In this document: one piece after another, positions 1 to 8,970 of the stretch
How positions within the stretch are numbered: position 1 is the stretch's first letter
Layout: the number at the start of each line of letters is the position of its first letter
Source of the DNA: Ferruginibacter sp.
GTDB taxonomy: Bacteria; Bacteroidota; Bacteroidia; Chitinophagales; Chitinophagaceae
Length of the DNA stretch: 64,000 nt
Reading direction: 5' to 3'
Assembly: GCA_013141435.1 (NCBI GenBank)
Contig: JABFQZ010000020.1
Coordinates: 40,095 to 104,094 of the forward strand
Notes under the pieces: generated by a model
What the model saw: only the letters and a program-made list of their open reading frames with translations
Database searches by the model: none
Told to the model about the DNA's origin: nothing
Program-made: the position numbers and the translations under genes

Positions 1-1585
1 TATAACTTGCTTTTACCGATTTGTTTTCGTTAAATGCGTAAGATATAGATACTCTTGGCTCAGGATTATTGAATTTTGCAATGGTTTCATTTTTGCCATA
101 TTTAGCTACTCCAATAGGTTTTGCTTTTTCATAAATTTTAAAATTATCGTTAAATACAACCGCATTGTTGTTGGCATATACATTAATATTTTGATTTCCC
201 AAACGATAAAACATACTATATCTTAATCCATAATTTATGGTTAATTTTTTAAATATTTTTTGGTCAATATCTAAATATAATGCAGGTTCAAATGCATATT
301 TTTTATCTAATTGAGTAGATACTACTCCGGATTTATTATCGATTGGGTCTACTTTACCCGGATTGAATGTATAGTATTGAGCATTTAAGCCATAAGTTAG
401 TTTTGTTGCTTTGGTTAAATAGTGTTTAAAATCATATTTTACATTAAAATTTTTGATATTACTATTCCATTCTATACCAAAGTAATTTACAACTAACCCA
501 TAGTAATAATCGCTATATATTAATGATAGGTTAGAAAATAATTTATCGGAAAACAAATGATTCCATCTTAAATTTCCAAATGAATTGCCATACGTATTTA
601 TAAAACCACCGTTTAAATCAAAAACATCTTTACCAAAATAGCCAGATAGAAAAAGCTTGTTTTTATCGTTGATTTTATAATTTAGTTTGGTATTAATATC
701 ATAAAAATAAGCAGCGTTTTTATTGCCTGATAGTTTTAAAAGCAAATGCCCATAAGAGCCACGGCCAGCTAAAATAAATGAGCCTCTTTCTTTTTTCAAT
801 GGTCCTTCGGCTAAGAGTCTACTAGAAATTAAACCAACACCACCTTGTACTTTAAAGTTTTCTTTGTTTCCATCTTTTTGATAAATGTCTAATACGGATG
901 ATAATCTACCTCCAAATCTAGCTGGTATTCCGCCTTTATATAATTTTAAATCTTTTATAGCATCAGCATTAAATACAGAAAAAAAGCCAAACAAATGCGA
1001 CGAATTATAAATAGTAGCTTCGTCGAGTAATACTAAATTTTGATCGGCAGAACCTCCTCTTACATTAAAGCCCGATTGACCTTCGCCTGCATTAGTAACA
1101 CCTGGTAATTGCATTATAGATTTTAAAATATCTACTTCGCCAAATACTACTGGCATTTGCTTTATTGTTTGTACCGATAATTTATTTACACTCATTTCGG
1201 TATTTTTTATTTCGCTACGCTTTTTGTTTGTAGATACGATAACTGTTTGTAATTCTTTGCTATTTTCTATAAGTGAAAAATTAGTGCTAATGTTTTCTAC
1301 TAACTTTATACTATCGGTTACTAGCTTATAACCCTGATGACTAATAACTAATGTATAATTACCAACAGGTATTGTCAAGGAATAGAAACCGTATTCGTTT
1401 GAAGATGTACCTACTTGCAGCTCTTTTATATAAATACTTGCCCCAAATATTGTTTCTCCGTTTTTTAAATCTTTAACAATGCCACTTATAGTAACATTTT
1501 GAACATTTAATTTTTCATTATTATTTTTTTGCGAATATGTAGCAAGAGAAATAAATTGAACAAGTAAAAATGATATTATTTTCAT
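1..1585 (-). CDS. TonB-dependent receptor, N-terminal part (runs off the window)
   Basis: This is an outer-membrane TonB-dependent receptor whose 3' end lies outside the window, so it is absent from the ORF track. Translation from the ATG at 1585 is open all the way to base 1. It begins with a signal peptide (MKIISFLLVQFISLATYSQ). A carboxypeptidase-regulatory-like beta-sandwich follows at about residues 33-115 (GIVKDLKNGETIFGASIYIK). The plug domain comes next, with the typical GFNVRGGSADQNLVLLDE stretch at about residues 165-185. After it come alternating beta-barrel strands, including the EPRVSISYAF motif near base 60. The family imports large substrates with TonB/ExbB/ExbD energy; the substrate cannot be told. 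No SusD partner is visible here. The next gene on the same strand is a small lipoprotein 51 bases upstream, so the two may be co-transcribed. Confidence 0.9.
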   Translation of the reverse strand, partial: MKIISFLLVQFISLATYSQKNNNEKLNVQNVTISGIVKDLKNGETIFGASIYIKELQVGTSSNEYGFYSLTIPVGNYTLVISHQGYKLVTDSIKLVENISTNFSLIENSKELQTVIVSTNKKRSEIKNTEMSVNKLSVQTIKQMPVVFGEVDILKSIMQLPGVTNAGEGQSGFNVRGGSADQNLVLLDEATIYNSSHLFGFFSVFNADAIKDLKLYKGGIPARFGGRLSSVLDIYQKDGNKENFKVQGGVGLISSRLLAEGPLKKERGSFILAGRGSYGHLLLKLSGNKNAAYFYDINTKLNYKINDKNKLFLSGYFGKDVFDLNGGFINTYGNSFGNLRWNHLFSDKLFSNLSLIYSDYYYGLVVNYFGIEWNSNIKNFNVKYDFKHYLTKATKLTYGLNAQYYTFNPGKVDPIDNKSGVVSTQLDKKYAFEPALYLDIDQKIFKKLTINYGLRYSMFYRLGNQNINVYANNNAVVFNDNFKIYEKAKPIGVAKYGKNETIAKFNNPEPRVSISYAFNENKSVKASY

Positions 1586-1636
1586 ATTTTTTTTGATTTT
1601 TTTCACTATTTTGATTAAAGCTAATTTTTAAATTTG

Positions 1637-2035
1637 TTAAGGAAACACATAAGCTAATGCATCAAAATTAAATACCCCATTTGCATCGGATATTTTATTG
1701 CTTTGTGCTACTATGTTATTGCCGTTGTATATTTTTAGACTTGCCGTTTGGCCAATGCTGCCACCACTTTGAAATACAGCATTGCCACTTATACCAATGC
1801 CTTGCACATTACTTGCATAATCAATAGTTTTGCTCCACGGCAACGAAGTAATTGTTAACGTTGTATTGCCAGATAAATTATTATTGTAAACTAAAAATAT
1901 GTTACCAGAATAAGTACCTGTAATTTCAAATTTTGCAGACTTTATTGGCGATGGTTTTGGTATTATATCATCTTTTTTGCAAGAAAATAATGTGAATACA
2001 AATGATAAAAAGAAGAAGGGTTTAATGTATTTCAT
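1637..2035 (-). CDS. Small hypothetical lipoprotein, 132 aa
   Basis: The protein has a lipoprotein signal with a lipobox ending at FTLFSC, followed by a Lys/Asp/Pro-rich linker. It should therefore be lipidated on that Cys. The remainder is Gly/Ser/Asn/Thr-rich and looks all-beta (NTTLTITSLPW, TASLKIYNGNNIVAQS). I do not recognise the family. It lies directly upstream of the TonB-dependent receptor on the same strand, which makes a surface or periplasmic partner role possible, but that is only inference from position. Confidence 0.75.
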   Translation of the reverse strand: MKYIKPFFFLSFVFTLFSCKKDDIIPKPSPIKSAKFEITGTYSGNIFLVYNNNLSGNTTLTITSLPWSKTIDYASNVQGIGISGNAVFQSGGSIGQTASLKIYNGNNIVAQSNKISDANGVFNFDALAYVFP

Positions 2036-2147
2036 ATGTTCATTTTTTGGTATTTCTTAAGCTTACTAAATTGTATTTTATGTTGCCAATATTTAAAAAT
2101 TCTTTACAAATTGTTATGCTTATTTATTTGTTATAACATTGCAAAAA

Positions 2148-2864
2148 TTAGTTAGCATTTATCAAATTACCACTTCCATTTTTGTTTTTTACTATTAATG
2201 GATTGCCTTTGTAATAAATATTACCACTTCCGTTAATTACTGCATTTAAGTTTGAAATTGTAGTTGTTTCTATTTTTCCACTTCCATTTTTTACAGCGTT
2301 AGTTACATTAGATTTCATTGAAAATGCAGCTAAACAACCACTCCCATCTTGTTTGTAATTAGCAAGCTGGGTATTACCAGATACAATAATTTTACCTGAA
2401 CCATCTTTATCAACCGAAAGAAGATTGGCAACATTTGCTCTTACATCAATTTCTCCACTTCCATCTAAGTTTAGGATTAAGTTTGTACACAAAAAAGTAT
2501 CAATGCTATAAATTTTTCCAGAGCTGGTAACATTTAGTTGGCTTATATTTGGCACAAATAAAGTTAGTTTGGTTTTTGTTTTTGGTATTAAAAGTGTGTT
2601 ATTTTCTGTGGTAATTATTAATTCGTTGTTTACTATTTTTGTTATAACTTTCTTTATAATATTTGATTCGGCTTCGATATCAATATCTTTAAAATTACTT
2701 TTTACTAATACCACATCGGCATTCATATCTAAATGTATTTTATCGTATGTGCCTACTGTTCTTGTTTCTTTTATTATATCACCTTTACCAACTACAATTT
2801 TTGAGCAAGATGTAGTTGCAAGCATTGTAAGTGTTAATACAATTGAATAGAATAATTTTTTCAT
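2148..2864 (-). CDS. Head-GIN domain (DUF2807) lipoprotein
   Basis: The 238-residue protein starts with a lipoprotein signal peptide (LATTSC). It then shows the DUF2807 pattern: repeated beta-strand rungs each ending in Gly-Ser-Gly (DGSGEI, DGSGKI, DGSG, NGSGKI, NGSGNI, NGSGNL) between about residues 130 and 238. The family is predicted to form a right-handed beta-helix and is sometimes called a putative auto-transporter adhesin; no biochemical activity is established that I can name. It lies between the lipoprotein gene and a LytS/LytTR pair on the same strand, separated from the latter by about 390 bases. Confidence 0.85.
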   Translation of the reverse strand: MKKLFYSIVLTLTMLATTSCSKIVVGKGDIIKETRTVGTYDKIHLDMNADVVLVKSNFKDIDIEAESNIIKKVITKIVNNELIITTENNTLLIPKTKTKLTLFVPNISQLNVTSSGKIYSIDTFLCTNLILNLDGSGEIDVRANVANLLSVDKDGSGKIIVSGNTQLANYKQDGSGCLAAFSMKSNVTNAVKNGSGKIETTTISNLNAVINGSGNIYYKGNPLIVKNKNGSGNLINAN

Positions 2865-3257
2865 AATACTTAATTTTTAATTTATTTAATAATATTGTTG
2901 TTATGATTTTTTAGTAAAAAACCATTTCTACTATTATTAACAATCCAAATTAGGATTACCCTTAGTTTCTTAAAATTATTTTGTCTAATTTGTTTTTATT
3001 AACTCAATAAACTACGGCATTCTGGTAATTATATTTTTATAGATAACTGCTTTTATTTTACAATTTCTTTTTGTAAAAATTTATTTAAGCAAAAATGAAA
3101 AAATAAATGGAGACGTTTATTTTGGTTCTGCAAATAGTTGAAATTTGTCTGCAAGAATCTGTAAATTGTATGTAATAATTGTTTATAATAAAAATTAATA
3201 CAATCATTTATAACTGGAGAAGTATAGTTATTTCAGATAAACAAGTTGGCTATTGGT
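2865..3257. other. Intergenic gap, 393 bases, no gene seen
   Basis: AT-rich sequence between the DUF2807 gene and the LytTR regulator, both on the minus strand. I see no open frame with coding character, no tRNA and no clear TAnnTTTG box. It probably holds the DUF2807 promoter, but I cannot place it. Confidence 0.4.
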
Positions 3258-3941
3258 TTACTTATTTATTAGTTTGAAAAACATTTCTTTATAGGTATCA
3301 GAAATTGGAATAAAATTACCTGCAATATTTATTCCACTTTTTTCAATAGACTCAATTTTGTGAATAGCCACCATGTATGATTTGTGTACTCTACATAGAA
3401 TATGCGAAGGTATTAGGCTTTCCAAATCGCCGAAGTTTTGAAGTGTCATTATTTTTTTTGTTGTGGTATGAATTTTTCTATAATCTCTCATACCTTCAAT
3501 AAAAATAATATCGTTTAGCACAATTTTTTCTAGTCTATTTTCAGTTTTTACAAAAATATATTCCATACTTTTTGCGTTACTACTTTCCAATATTTTTGAA
3601 TTAATTTTTGTAACTGCTTGCAAAAACCTAGCAAATGTAAATGGCTTTAATAAATAATCGGCTACGTTTAACTCATAACCTTTTAGTGCATATTCTTGAT
3701 ATGCTGTAGTGATTATAACATGGCAATTAATTTTAGAATTTTCGAGCAATTCTATCCCCGATAATTCATCCATATTAATATCCAAAAAAAGCAAATCAAT
3801 TGCGTTTGCTTTTAAGTATGAAAGACCGTCGAGTGCATTATCAAAGGTGTCTACAAGGTTTAAAAATGGCACTTTTAAAGCAAATGATTTTGTACGCTCC
3901 AGCGCTAAAGGTTCATCTTCTATAATTATACAATTTATCAA
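3258..3941 (-). CDS. LytTR-family response regulator
   Basis: A 227-residue response regulator. The receiver domain (about residues 1-118) shows the acidic pair EDEP near the N terminus, the phospho-acceptor Asp in LLFLDINM (about residue 54), a Thr in VIITTA and Lys in LLKPF. The LytTR DNA-binding domain (about 128-227) follows, containing IFVKTENRLEKIVLNDI and IEGMRDYRKIHT. The start codon is TTG, and it overlaps the stop of the upstream kinase gene in the four bases TTGA, which points to translational coupling. It is the output half of a LytS/LytTR pair with the kinase at 3938-4987. Its targets are unknown, but the lipoprotein and receptor genes downstream are candidates. Confidence 0.92.
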   Translation of the reverse strand: MINCIIIEDEPLALERTKSFALKVPFLNLVDTFDNALDGLSYLKANAIDLLFLDINMDELSGIELLENSKINCHVIITTAYQEYALKGYELNVADYLLKPFTFARFLQAVTKINSKILESSNAKSMEYIFVKTENRLEKIVLNDIIFIEGMRDYRKIHTTTKKIMTLQNFGDLESLIPSHILCRVHKSYMVAIHKIESIEKSGINIAGNFIPISDTYKEMFFKLINK

Positions 3942-4987
3942 AGTGCAAAATTTATTGTTAATGTAACTGTATAGGTATTTTTATTATTATCGATAACTAA
4001 TGAGTGTTTTTGAGGGTATAATAATTGTAATCTTTTTTCAATTAATTGAGTACCTATGCCATTATATTTATCAAATGATTTGGTAGTAGATATTCCAAAT
4101 TTATTAATACAAATAAAAATTATTTTACTACTTGTTATTTCAATTTCAATTTTAATGGCATCTTCTGCTTTTTTATCATTACAATGTTTAAATGCATTTT
4201 CTATAAATGGTATAAAAATCATTGGGGCAATGTAACGGTTGGCTAAATTTCCAACAATATTAAAATGTGCAAAAGATGTATTTGAAGTACGAATCTTTTG
4301 CAACTCAATATATTTTTTAATATACTCAATTTCTTTACTCAAAGGAATAACTTCTTCTTTAGTTTCATAAAGCATAAAACGCATAATGCCCGATAATTTG
4401 TTTAGATACTCCGACGCAATATTTGGATTTTTTAAGATTAATACATCAATATTATTTAGGGTATTAAACAAAAAATGTGGGTCGAGCTGCGATTTTAAAA
4501 GTGCCAATTCTGTTTGGTGAGTTTTTATAAGTAGTGCTTCTTTAACTTTTATATCGCTATACCAAGCTATAAAACCCCTTATTACAAAACCCACAAAGCC
4601 TTCAATAAAAGCAATAAAACTCATAAAAAAAAACATGGCTAAAATTATAGTTATTGCAGAGCCAATTGGCTTAGTACAAGGTTCATCAACAATAAAAAAC
4701 ATTACTATAAACCCAATAATAGCAGAAGCCATTGAAATTAAAATACCATTACCAATTGTTTTTAAAATACTTTTTGTTTTGATGTAATTTGGGAAAACAT
4801 ATAAATAAAACCCATAAAAAGAAACAGCGCATGGTACTAATGCAAAGCCCAAAAATGTTTTTAAATAACCTGAAATTTTAGTATAATCATTTTCATTTGG
4901 GTTTAATACGGCAAGTAGTATTATAAAAATAAATAAATAACAAAGCCAAAAACCTATGTGTAAAAGAAATATAAATTTTGTTTTCAT
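3938..4987 (-). CDS. LytS-type sensor histidine kinase
   Basis: A 349-residue membrane kinase of the His_kinase (PF06580) family. The N-terminal half has about four hydrophobic segments (near residues 5-27, 43-65, 75-100, 108-135). The phospho-acceptor region is QLDPHFLFNTLNNIDVLI at about residues 168-185, and the ATP-binding N-box is IPFIENAFKHC at about 259-269. There is no obvious extracytoplasmic sensor domain, so the signal is probably sensed within the membrane. It is co-transcribed with the LytTR regulator downstream (4-base overlap). Confidence 0.92.
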   Translation of the reverse strand: MKTKFIFLLHIGFWLCYLFIFIILLAVLNPNENDYTKISGYLKTFLGFALVPCAVSFYGFYLYVFPNYIKTKSILKTIGNGILISMASAIIGFIVMFFIVDEPCTKPIGSAITIILAMFFFMSFIAFIEGFVGFVIRGFIAWYSDIKVKEALLIKTHQTELALLKSQLDPHFLFNTLNNIDVLILKNPNIASEYLNKLSGIMRFMLYETKEEVIPLSKEIEYIKKYIELQKIRTSNTSFAHFNIVGNLANRYIAPMIFIPFIENAFKHCNDKKAEDAIKIEIEITSSKIIFICINKFGISTTKSFDKYNGIGTQLIEKRLQLLYPQKHSLVIDNNKNTYTVTLTINFAL

Positions 4988-5179
4988 CTTTTAATTAATT
5001 GGTTAGATTCTTTTCTATCTCAACAGACAGATTAACATCTCTACTTTTTTTGATATGCCTTATATAAGTTTTATTTTGGCAGAACTACAAATTTATTAGT
5101 AATCGAATTCCTGAAATCTAATACTCTGCAAAAAGGTAATATTCATCTGCTAAAAAATAGAGTGACTAAACTTTATAAG

Positions 5180-7327
5180 CTATGCAATTTTGCTCCAACT
5201 TGTTTTTCCTTTTTGCGATACTAAATATTTTTTAATCACTTCATTTTCTTTTAATTCAATATTTGGATCTTGTTCCAATAATTTTTCTACCACATCTCTA
5301 GCTACTTCAAGCATAGCTTTATCATTTACTATACTGGCAAGTTTAAAATTAAGTGCTCCACTTTGTTTTGTACCTTCTATTTCGCCAGGTCCACGGAGTT
5401 CCAAATCTTTTTCGGCTATTGCAAATCCGTCATTGGTAGCTACCATTATTTTCATGCGCTCCCTGCCATCGTTCGATAATTTATTGCCAGTAAGCAAAAT
5501 GCAATAACTTTTATCGGCTCCTCTGCCTACCCTACCTCTTAGCTGGTGCAATTGCGATAAGCCAAACCTTTCGGCACTTTCAATAACCATTACCGATGCA
5601 TTTGGCACATTTACTCCCACTTCAATAACAGTTGTACTTACCATTATTTGTGTATTGCCACTTACAAATCGTTGCATATTGGTTTCTTTTATTTCTGGTG
5701 TTTGTTTGCCATGCACCATACTTATCCAATATTTTGGTTCCGGAAAAAATGATTTTATTTCTTCGTAACCCTTCATTAAATTTTCAAAATCGAGTGTACT
5801 ACTTTCTTCTATTAAAGGGTAAACAATATACACTTGTCGGCCTTGAGTAATTTCTGTTTTTATAAAATCCATTACCTGAGGTCTAGCACTTTCATTTCTA
5901 TGAATAGTTTCTATTGGTTTACGCCCAGGTGGCAATTCGTCCATTACACTATAATCTAAATCGCCATAGGCTGTAAGCGCTAGTGTACGAGGGATAGGTG
6001 TTGCAGTCATTACAAGCACATGCGGAGGTATGGTATTTTTATCTCTTAGTTGTGCCCTTTGTGCTACACCAAATTTATGTTGTTCATCAATAATTGCAAG
6101 ACCAAGGTTTTTAAAATTTACTTTTGTTTCTATCACTGCATGTGTACCAATTAAAAAATGAGCTGTACCATCTTCGGCATCTTTTAATATTTCTCTACGA
6201 GCTTTTGTTTTTACAGAGCCAGTAAGTAAATGCAATTTAATAGGCATATCTTTTAGCATTTCACTAATGCCAATAAAATGTTGGGTTGCTAATATTTCGG
6301 TAGGCGCCATTAGCACACTTTGAAAACCATTGTCGGCAGCTATAAGCATACAAAGCAATGCCACCATAGTTTTGCCACTGCCTACATCGCCTTGCAAAAG
6401 CCTGCTCATTTGTCTGCCACTGCCTATATCTTTTCTTATTTCTTTTAATACTCTTTTTTGAGCATTGGTAAGTGTAAAGGGCAAATAATTATTATAAAAA
6501 TCATTAAATCTATTTCCTACTTTATCAAAAACATTGCCTTTGCTAAACCTGTGCCTTTCTAGTTTTACCAATTGCATTCGTATTTGTGCAAAAAACAATT
6601 CTTCAAATTTTAATCGCCTTAGTGCATACTGATAATGCTTTTCGGAAAAAGGAAAATGGATTTGTTTGTATGCATCGTACCTACGCAAAAGTTTATAATC
6701 GCTTATTATAGCCTCGGGCAAATTTTCGGGCAAATCTTTTTCCGTTATTTTTAAAAATAATTCGGCAGTAAATTTTGCAATATTGCTACCATTTATTCCT
6801 CTAGCTTTAAGTTTTTCGGTGCAAGGATAAATAGGCTCTAAACTTGGCTTACCATCCATTTTTTGGGGAGCAAAATTTTCAATTTCGGGGTGAGCTATTT
6901 GTGGGCTACCATTAAAAAAACCGAGTTTTCCAAACACCAAATATTGATGCCCTACATGCAACATTTTTTCGATAAAATTTATACCCTGAAACCAAACTAA
7001 ATCTATTGTACCTGTATTATCTTTCAATTTAGCCACAAGCCGTTTTGCTCTATTTTCGCCAAGCATTTCGAGGCTCAATAATTTGCCTGCTACATAGGCA
7101 TACTCATCATGCATAGTTAAGCTAGCAATAATATCTACTTGCGTTTTATCTATATGTCTAAATGGAAAATGATTTAACAAATCATTAAACGTATGTATGT
7201 TCAAATCTTTGCGCAACATATCGCCACGCTGTGTAGATATACCTGTAATGTATTCTATTGGAGTTTGTAATATAGTAGATGGTGCATTGATGATGCAAAT
7301 ATAAAGAGCAGCAAGCAGTTTGCACAA
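5180..7327 (-). CDS. recG: ATP-dependent DNA helicase RecG
   Basis: RecG remodels stalled replication forks and Holliday junctions. The N-terminal wedge/OB region spans about residues 20-220. Helicase motif I is LLQGDVGSGKT, motif II is the DEQH box (AIIDEQHKFG), motif III is MTATPIPRTLA, and motif VI is QLRGRVGRG. Length fits the family (about 700). The start is doubtful. The track uses a TTG at 7327, but a TATATTTG promoter box lies inside the first ten codons (7296-7303) and that TTG sits 21 bases before it, where a -33 element would be. Family members usually start just before the ILQTPIEY segment, yet no in-frame ATG exists there. An ATG at 7287 is one base out of frame. The true start is therefore near 7270-7294 with a non-ATG codon, or one base is missing. 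Confidence 0.95.
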   Translation of the reverse strand: MCKLLAALYICIINAPSTILQTPIEYITGISTQRGDMLRKDLNIHTFNDLLNHFPFRHIDKTQVDIIASLTMHDEYAYVAGKLLSLEMLGENRAKRLVAKLKDNTGTIDLVWFQGINFIEKMLHVGHQYLVFGKLGFFNGSPQIAHPEIENFAPQKMDGKPSLEPIYPCTEKLKARGINGSNIAKFTAELFLKITEKDLPENLPEAIISDYKLLRRYDAYKQIHFPFSEKHYQYALRRLKFEELFFAQIRMQLVKLERHRFSKGNVFDKVGNRFNDFYNNYLPFTLTNAQKRVLKEIRKDIGSGRQMSRLLQGDVGSGKTMVALLCMLIAADNGFQSVLMAPTEILATQHFIGISEMLKDMPIKLHLLTGSVKTKARREILKDAEDGTAHFLIGTHAVIETKVNFKNLGLAIIDEQHKFGVAQRAQLRDKNTIPPHVLVMTATPIPRTLALTAYGDLDYSVMDELPPGRKPIETIHRNESARPQVMDFIKTEITQGRQVYIVYPLIEESSTLDFENLMKGYEEIKSFFPEPKYWISMVHGKQTPEIKETNMQRFVSGNTQIMVSTTVIEVGVNVPNASVMVIESAERFGLSQLHQLRGRVGRGADKSYCILLTGNKLSNDGRERMKIMVATNDGFAIAEKDLELRGPGEIEGTKQSGALNFKLASIVNDKAMLEVARDVVEKLLEQDPNIELKENEVIKKYLVSQKGKTSWSKIA
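7296..7303 (-). promoter_or_regulatory. -7 promoter box of recG (TATATTTG)
   Basis: The minus strand reads TATATTTG, an exact match to the Bacteroidota TAnnTTTG box. It has a TTG 21 bases upstream that fits a -33 element. It lies inside the ORF-track version of recG, so transcription probably starts near 7290. Confidence 0.55.
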
Positions 7328-7355
7328 TGTAAACTAGTGCTTGTTTAAAGTTCAA

Positions 7356-8567
7356 TTATTTTCTCCCTTTAAAACCCTTCTTCCCCTTAAATCCTCCACT
7401 ACTTCTCTTTTCAGAAACATTGTAAGCTGGTTGTTCTCCCAATTCTTCAGGTATGGCACATTTTGTTACTACTTTTTCAATTAGTTTTTCAATTTCAAAA
7501 AACTTATACTGTTCCTTTTCATTTATAAGTGTGTAGGCAGTACCATCGGCTTCGGCACGGGCAGTACGTCCTATGCGGTGTACGTAATCTTCACCGTCGT
7601 GTGGCACGTCAAAATTTATTACCAAATCTATGTCATCAATATCAATACCACGACTCAAAATATCGGTAGCTACAAGTACTGGCAATCGTCCACTTCTAAA
7701 ATGTATCAGCGTTTCTTCTCTTTGCTCCTGGTCTAAATCGCTGTGTATTTCGCCTGCTTTTACGCTATTGCGCATAAGGTCACGGGTAAGTTGTTTTACG
7801 CTTAGTTTGCTGCTACAAAAAACAACAACTTTTTTAAAATTTTTTGTTTTCAGCAAATGTACAATTAACGGAATTTTTTGTGTGTCGTACACCACAAATG
7901 CAAACTGCTTTATTTTTTCGGCAGGTTTACTTATAGATATACTTACCTCCTCTGGATTATGCAAAATTGTTTTGGCAAGGCTACGAATTTTTGGTGGCAT
8001 AGTAGCCGAAAACAACAAATTTTGTCGCTGTTTTGGTAAGTGCTTTATTATAAAATCAATATCATCATAAAAGCCCATGTCTAGCATTCTGTCGGCTTCA
8101 TCGAGCACCAAATATTTTAAGTTGTCTAATTTTACATAACCCATTTTTATATGGCTCATCATTTTGCCAGGCGTACATACCACAAAATCGGCACCCATAC
8201 TGAGAGCCTTTTTTTCTTGTACAAATGCGTTACCATCGCCACCGCCATAAATTGGAATAGAGCTTATAGATGTAAAATAAGAAAGCCCTTCTAAGTGTTG
8301 CGCTATTTGAATAGCAAGCTCTCTTGTAGGTACAATTACAAGTGCAGTAATGCTATGAGGGTCGTGCACTTCGCCAAGCATTTTATGTATTAACGGCAGT
8401 AAAAATGCAGCAGTTTTACCTGTGCCAGTTTGAGCCGATGCAATAATATCTTTACCTGCAAGTATATGAGGTATTACTTGCTCTTGTACAGGTGTAGCAG
8501 TGTCGTAGTTAGATGCTTCAATACCTTCTTGAAGGCGAGCATCAAAATTAAATTCGGTAAATTTCAA
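7356..8567 (-). CDS. DEAD-box RNA helicase, RhlE-like
   Basis: An ATP-dependent RNA helicase of about 403 residues. It has the Q motif (TATPVQEQ), motif I (AQTGTGKT), motif Ia (PTRELAIQ), motif II (DEADRMLD), motif III (SAT) and motif VI (HRIGRTARA). A short basic tail rich in Gly and Lys ends the protein. I place the start at a TTG (8567), giving MKFTEFNFDARLQEGI, which fits family N termini. The track start at 8615 lies upstream of a TACCTTTG promoter box at 8591-8598, so its first 16 codons are probably not transcribed. It likely helps ribosome assembly or RNA turnover. It precedes recG on the same strand with a 28-base gap, but recG seems to have its own promoter. Confidence 0.93.
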   Translation of the reverse strand: MKFTEFNFDARLQEGIEASNYDTATPVQEQVIPHILAGKDIIASAQTGTGKTAAFLLPLIHKMLGEVHDPHSITALVIVPTRELAIQIAQHLEGLSYFTSISSIPIYGGGDGNAFVQEKKALSMGADFVVCTPGKMMSHIKMGYVKLDNLKYLVLDEADRMLDMGFYDDIDFIIKHLPKQRQNLLFSATMPPKIRSLAKTILHNPEEVSISISKPAEKIKQFAFVVYDTQKIPLIVHLLKTKNFKKVVVFCSSKLSVKQLTRDLMRNSVKAGEIHSDLDQEQREETLIHFRSGRLPVLVATDILSRGIDIDDIDLVINFDVPHDGEDYVHRIGRTARAEADGTAYTLINEKEQYKFFEIEKLIEKVVTKCAIPEELGEQPAYNVSEKRSSGGFKGKKGFKGRK

Positions 8568-8590
8568 AAGATTTTTGTTTATTTCTTTTG

Positions 8591-8598
8591 CAAAGGTA
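8591..8598 (-). promoter_or_regulatory. -7 promoter box of the DEAD-box helicase gene (TACCTTTG)
   Basis: The minus strand reads TACCTTTG, an exact match to TAnnTTTG, 23 bases before the proposed TTG start. Its place inside the longer ORF is the main reason for shortening that gene. Confidence 0.6.
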
Positions 8599-8700
8599 AT
8601 TAAAGCATTTGGCAAAAATAGCTTTCAATGAATACGATACAAACAATAATCAATATTGTTTTTTTTGGAGCAGGAGCTTAAGAATAATGCCAAACATTTG

Positions 8701-8760
8701 TTTCCCGCTTTTCATTTCTGCCACCTTAGGGTGGCATACATTACAATCGGGGCTATACTC
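8701..8760 (+). repeat. Interspersed intergenic element, copy A
   Basis: This copy begins TTTCCCGCTTTTC and ends CATTACAATCGGGGCTATAC. A small hairpin sits inside (GCCACCTTAGGGTGGC). The two outer motifs recur in the elements at 16973, 21303 and 43727 (see findings). It is non-coding and lies between the helicase gene and the 32-residue ORF. Confidence 0.55.
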
Positions 8761-8853
8761 ATCAGTTTCTAAAGTTCATCATTTATTAAGCAGAAGATTA
8801 CTATTATTAAAAGGGTTAATAGAATTAAAAAAAAATAAAAAAGCTATAAAACT

Positions 8854-8952
8854 TTATTTTTTTGGAGTGCGAAATTTATATACCAAATAGCCAAATCCTA
8901 CAACTAAATGTAGCATTACAATAATAAAAATAATATTACCCATATTGTTCAT
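8854..8952 (-). CDS. Small membrane peptide, 32 aa (not in the ORF track)
   Basis: The ATG at 8952 opens a frame that reads MNNMGNIIFIIVMLHLVVGF, then GYLVYKFRTPKK and a stop. One hydrophobic helix (about residues 5-26) is followed by a basic tail, giving a single-pass peptide with the C terminus inside. A perfect TACCTTTG box lies 18 bases upstream of the start (8971-8978), which supports expression. I recall similar tiny single-helix proteins in Chitinophagaceae but cannot name a family, so no function is claimed. Its conserved-looking HLVVGFGYLVYK core is the part to search with. Confidence 0.6.
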   Translation of the reverse strand: MNNMGNIIFIIVMLHLVVGFGYLVYKFRTPKK

Positions 8953-8970
8953 AAGTATACTTTTTTTTTG

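Noticed and set aside
7630-8070. Plus-strand ORF of 146 residues over the DEAD-box gene, and similar long antisense frames elsewhere
   Set aside because: They overlap well-supported genes and are Ser/Leu/Phe-rich shadows typical of antisense frames in AT-rich coding DNA.
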